Below the pieces are notes generated by a model that searched no databases, was not told where the DNA came from, and saw only the letters and a program-made list of their open reading frames with translations. 6,145 nucleotides of DNA from Bacteroidales bacterium (GTDB lineage Bacteria; Bacteroidota; Bacteroidia; Bacteroidales; UBA4181). Positions 6,051 through 6,145 of the stretch are shown one piece after another (position 1 is the stretch's first letter; every line of letters starts with the position of its first letter). The stretch covers positions 1 to 6,145 of the forward strand of contig JAISKR010000076.1 of NCBI GenBank assembly GCA_031260845.1, written 5' to 3'. The translations under genes and the position numbers were made by a program.

Positions 6051-6145
6051 AAAAAGCCATCTTCGATTTATTCCTGATATTCCGCGAAGAACTTCGCAGC
6101 ATCTTTACCGAACCCACCATTTTGGTGCTGTTCTTTGTGGGAACG
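6047..6145 (+). CDS. Second ABC-2 type permease (partial, N-terminus)
   Basis: The ATG at 6047 overlaps the TGA stop of the preceding permease gene, which suggests translational coupling. The frame is open for 33 codons to the window edge. It starts MKKAIFDLFLIFREELRSIF, followed by TEPTILVLFFVGT, the beginning of a first membrane helix. The charged REELRSIF before the helix resembles the N-terminus of the first permease (RRECRRML). Paired ABC-2 permeases next to a HlyD-type adaptor are a familiar arrangement (as in YbhS/YbhR), so this is probably the dimer partner. Confidence 0.8.
   Translation, partial: MKKAIFDLFLIFREELRSIFTEPTILVLFFVGT

Overview
The window looks like chromosomal DNA of a Bacteroidota bacterium, probably Bacteroidales. 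Coding sequence is moderately G+C-rich and spacers are very A+T-rich. Start codons are preceded by A/T-rich stretches without Shine-Dalgarno motifs. The one convincing promoter box has the Bacteroidota -7 form TAnnTTTG. The lipoprotein has an acidic stretch right after the lipid-bearing cysteine, as in Bacteroidota surface lipoproteins. Genus and species cannot be read from this sequence.

Layout. Positions 1-592 (minus) hold the 5' part of a secreted lipoprotein gene: lipobox, a DUF5018-like beta-sandwich region, then the start of a beta-helix-like region cut by the window edge. Positions 593-1404 carry no credible gene but are dense in structure: a 19-nt alternating purine-pyrimidine tract, a (TG)26 microsatellite, two terminator-like hairpins, nested inverted repeats, two arrays of about 10-bp tandem repeats, and a 40-bp double palindrome. 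Positions 1405-2184 (minus) encode a 259-residue protein with a SAM-methyltransferase-like fold. A 153-bp divergent spacer with an imperfect dyad and a promoter leads into a rightward operon.

The operon (2338 to the right edge) encodes a TolC-type outer-membrane channel, a HlyD/EmrA/YbhG-type periplasmic adaptor, an ABC-2 type permease and the first 33 codons of a second permease. Spacings are 20 nt, 9 nt and a 4-nt ATGA overlap. Together they would form a tripartite exporter spanning both membranes. No ATPase gene or fused nucleotide-binding domain is seen before the window ends, so the energy source and substrate are open.

The most notable signals are the (TG)26 tract upstream of the lipoprotein gene (possible phase variation), the repeat mosaic at 1060-1409 whose last unit supplies the stop codon of the methyltransferase-like gene, and four 8-bp repeats joining the adaptor and permease genes. 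I found no evidence of a wholly new multi-gene system.
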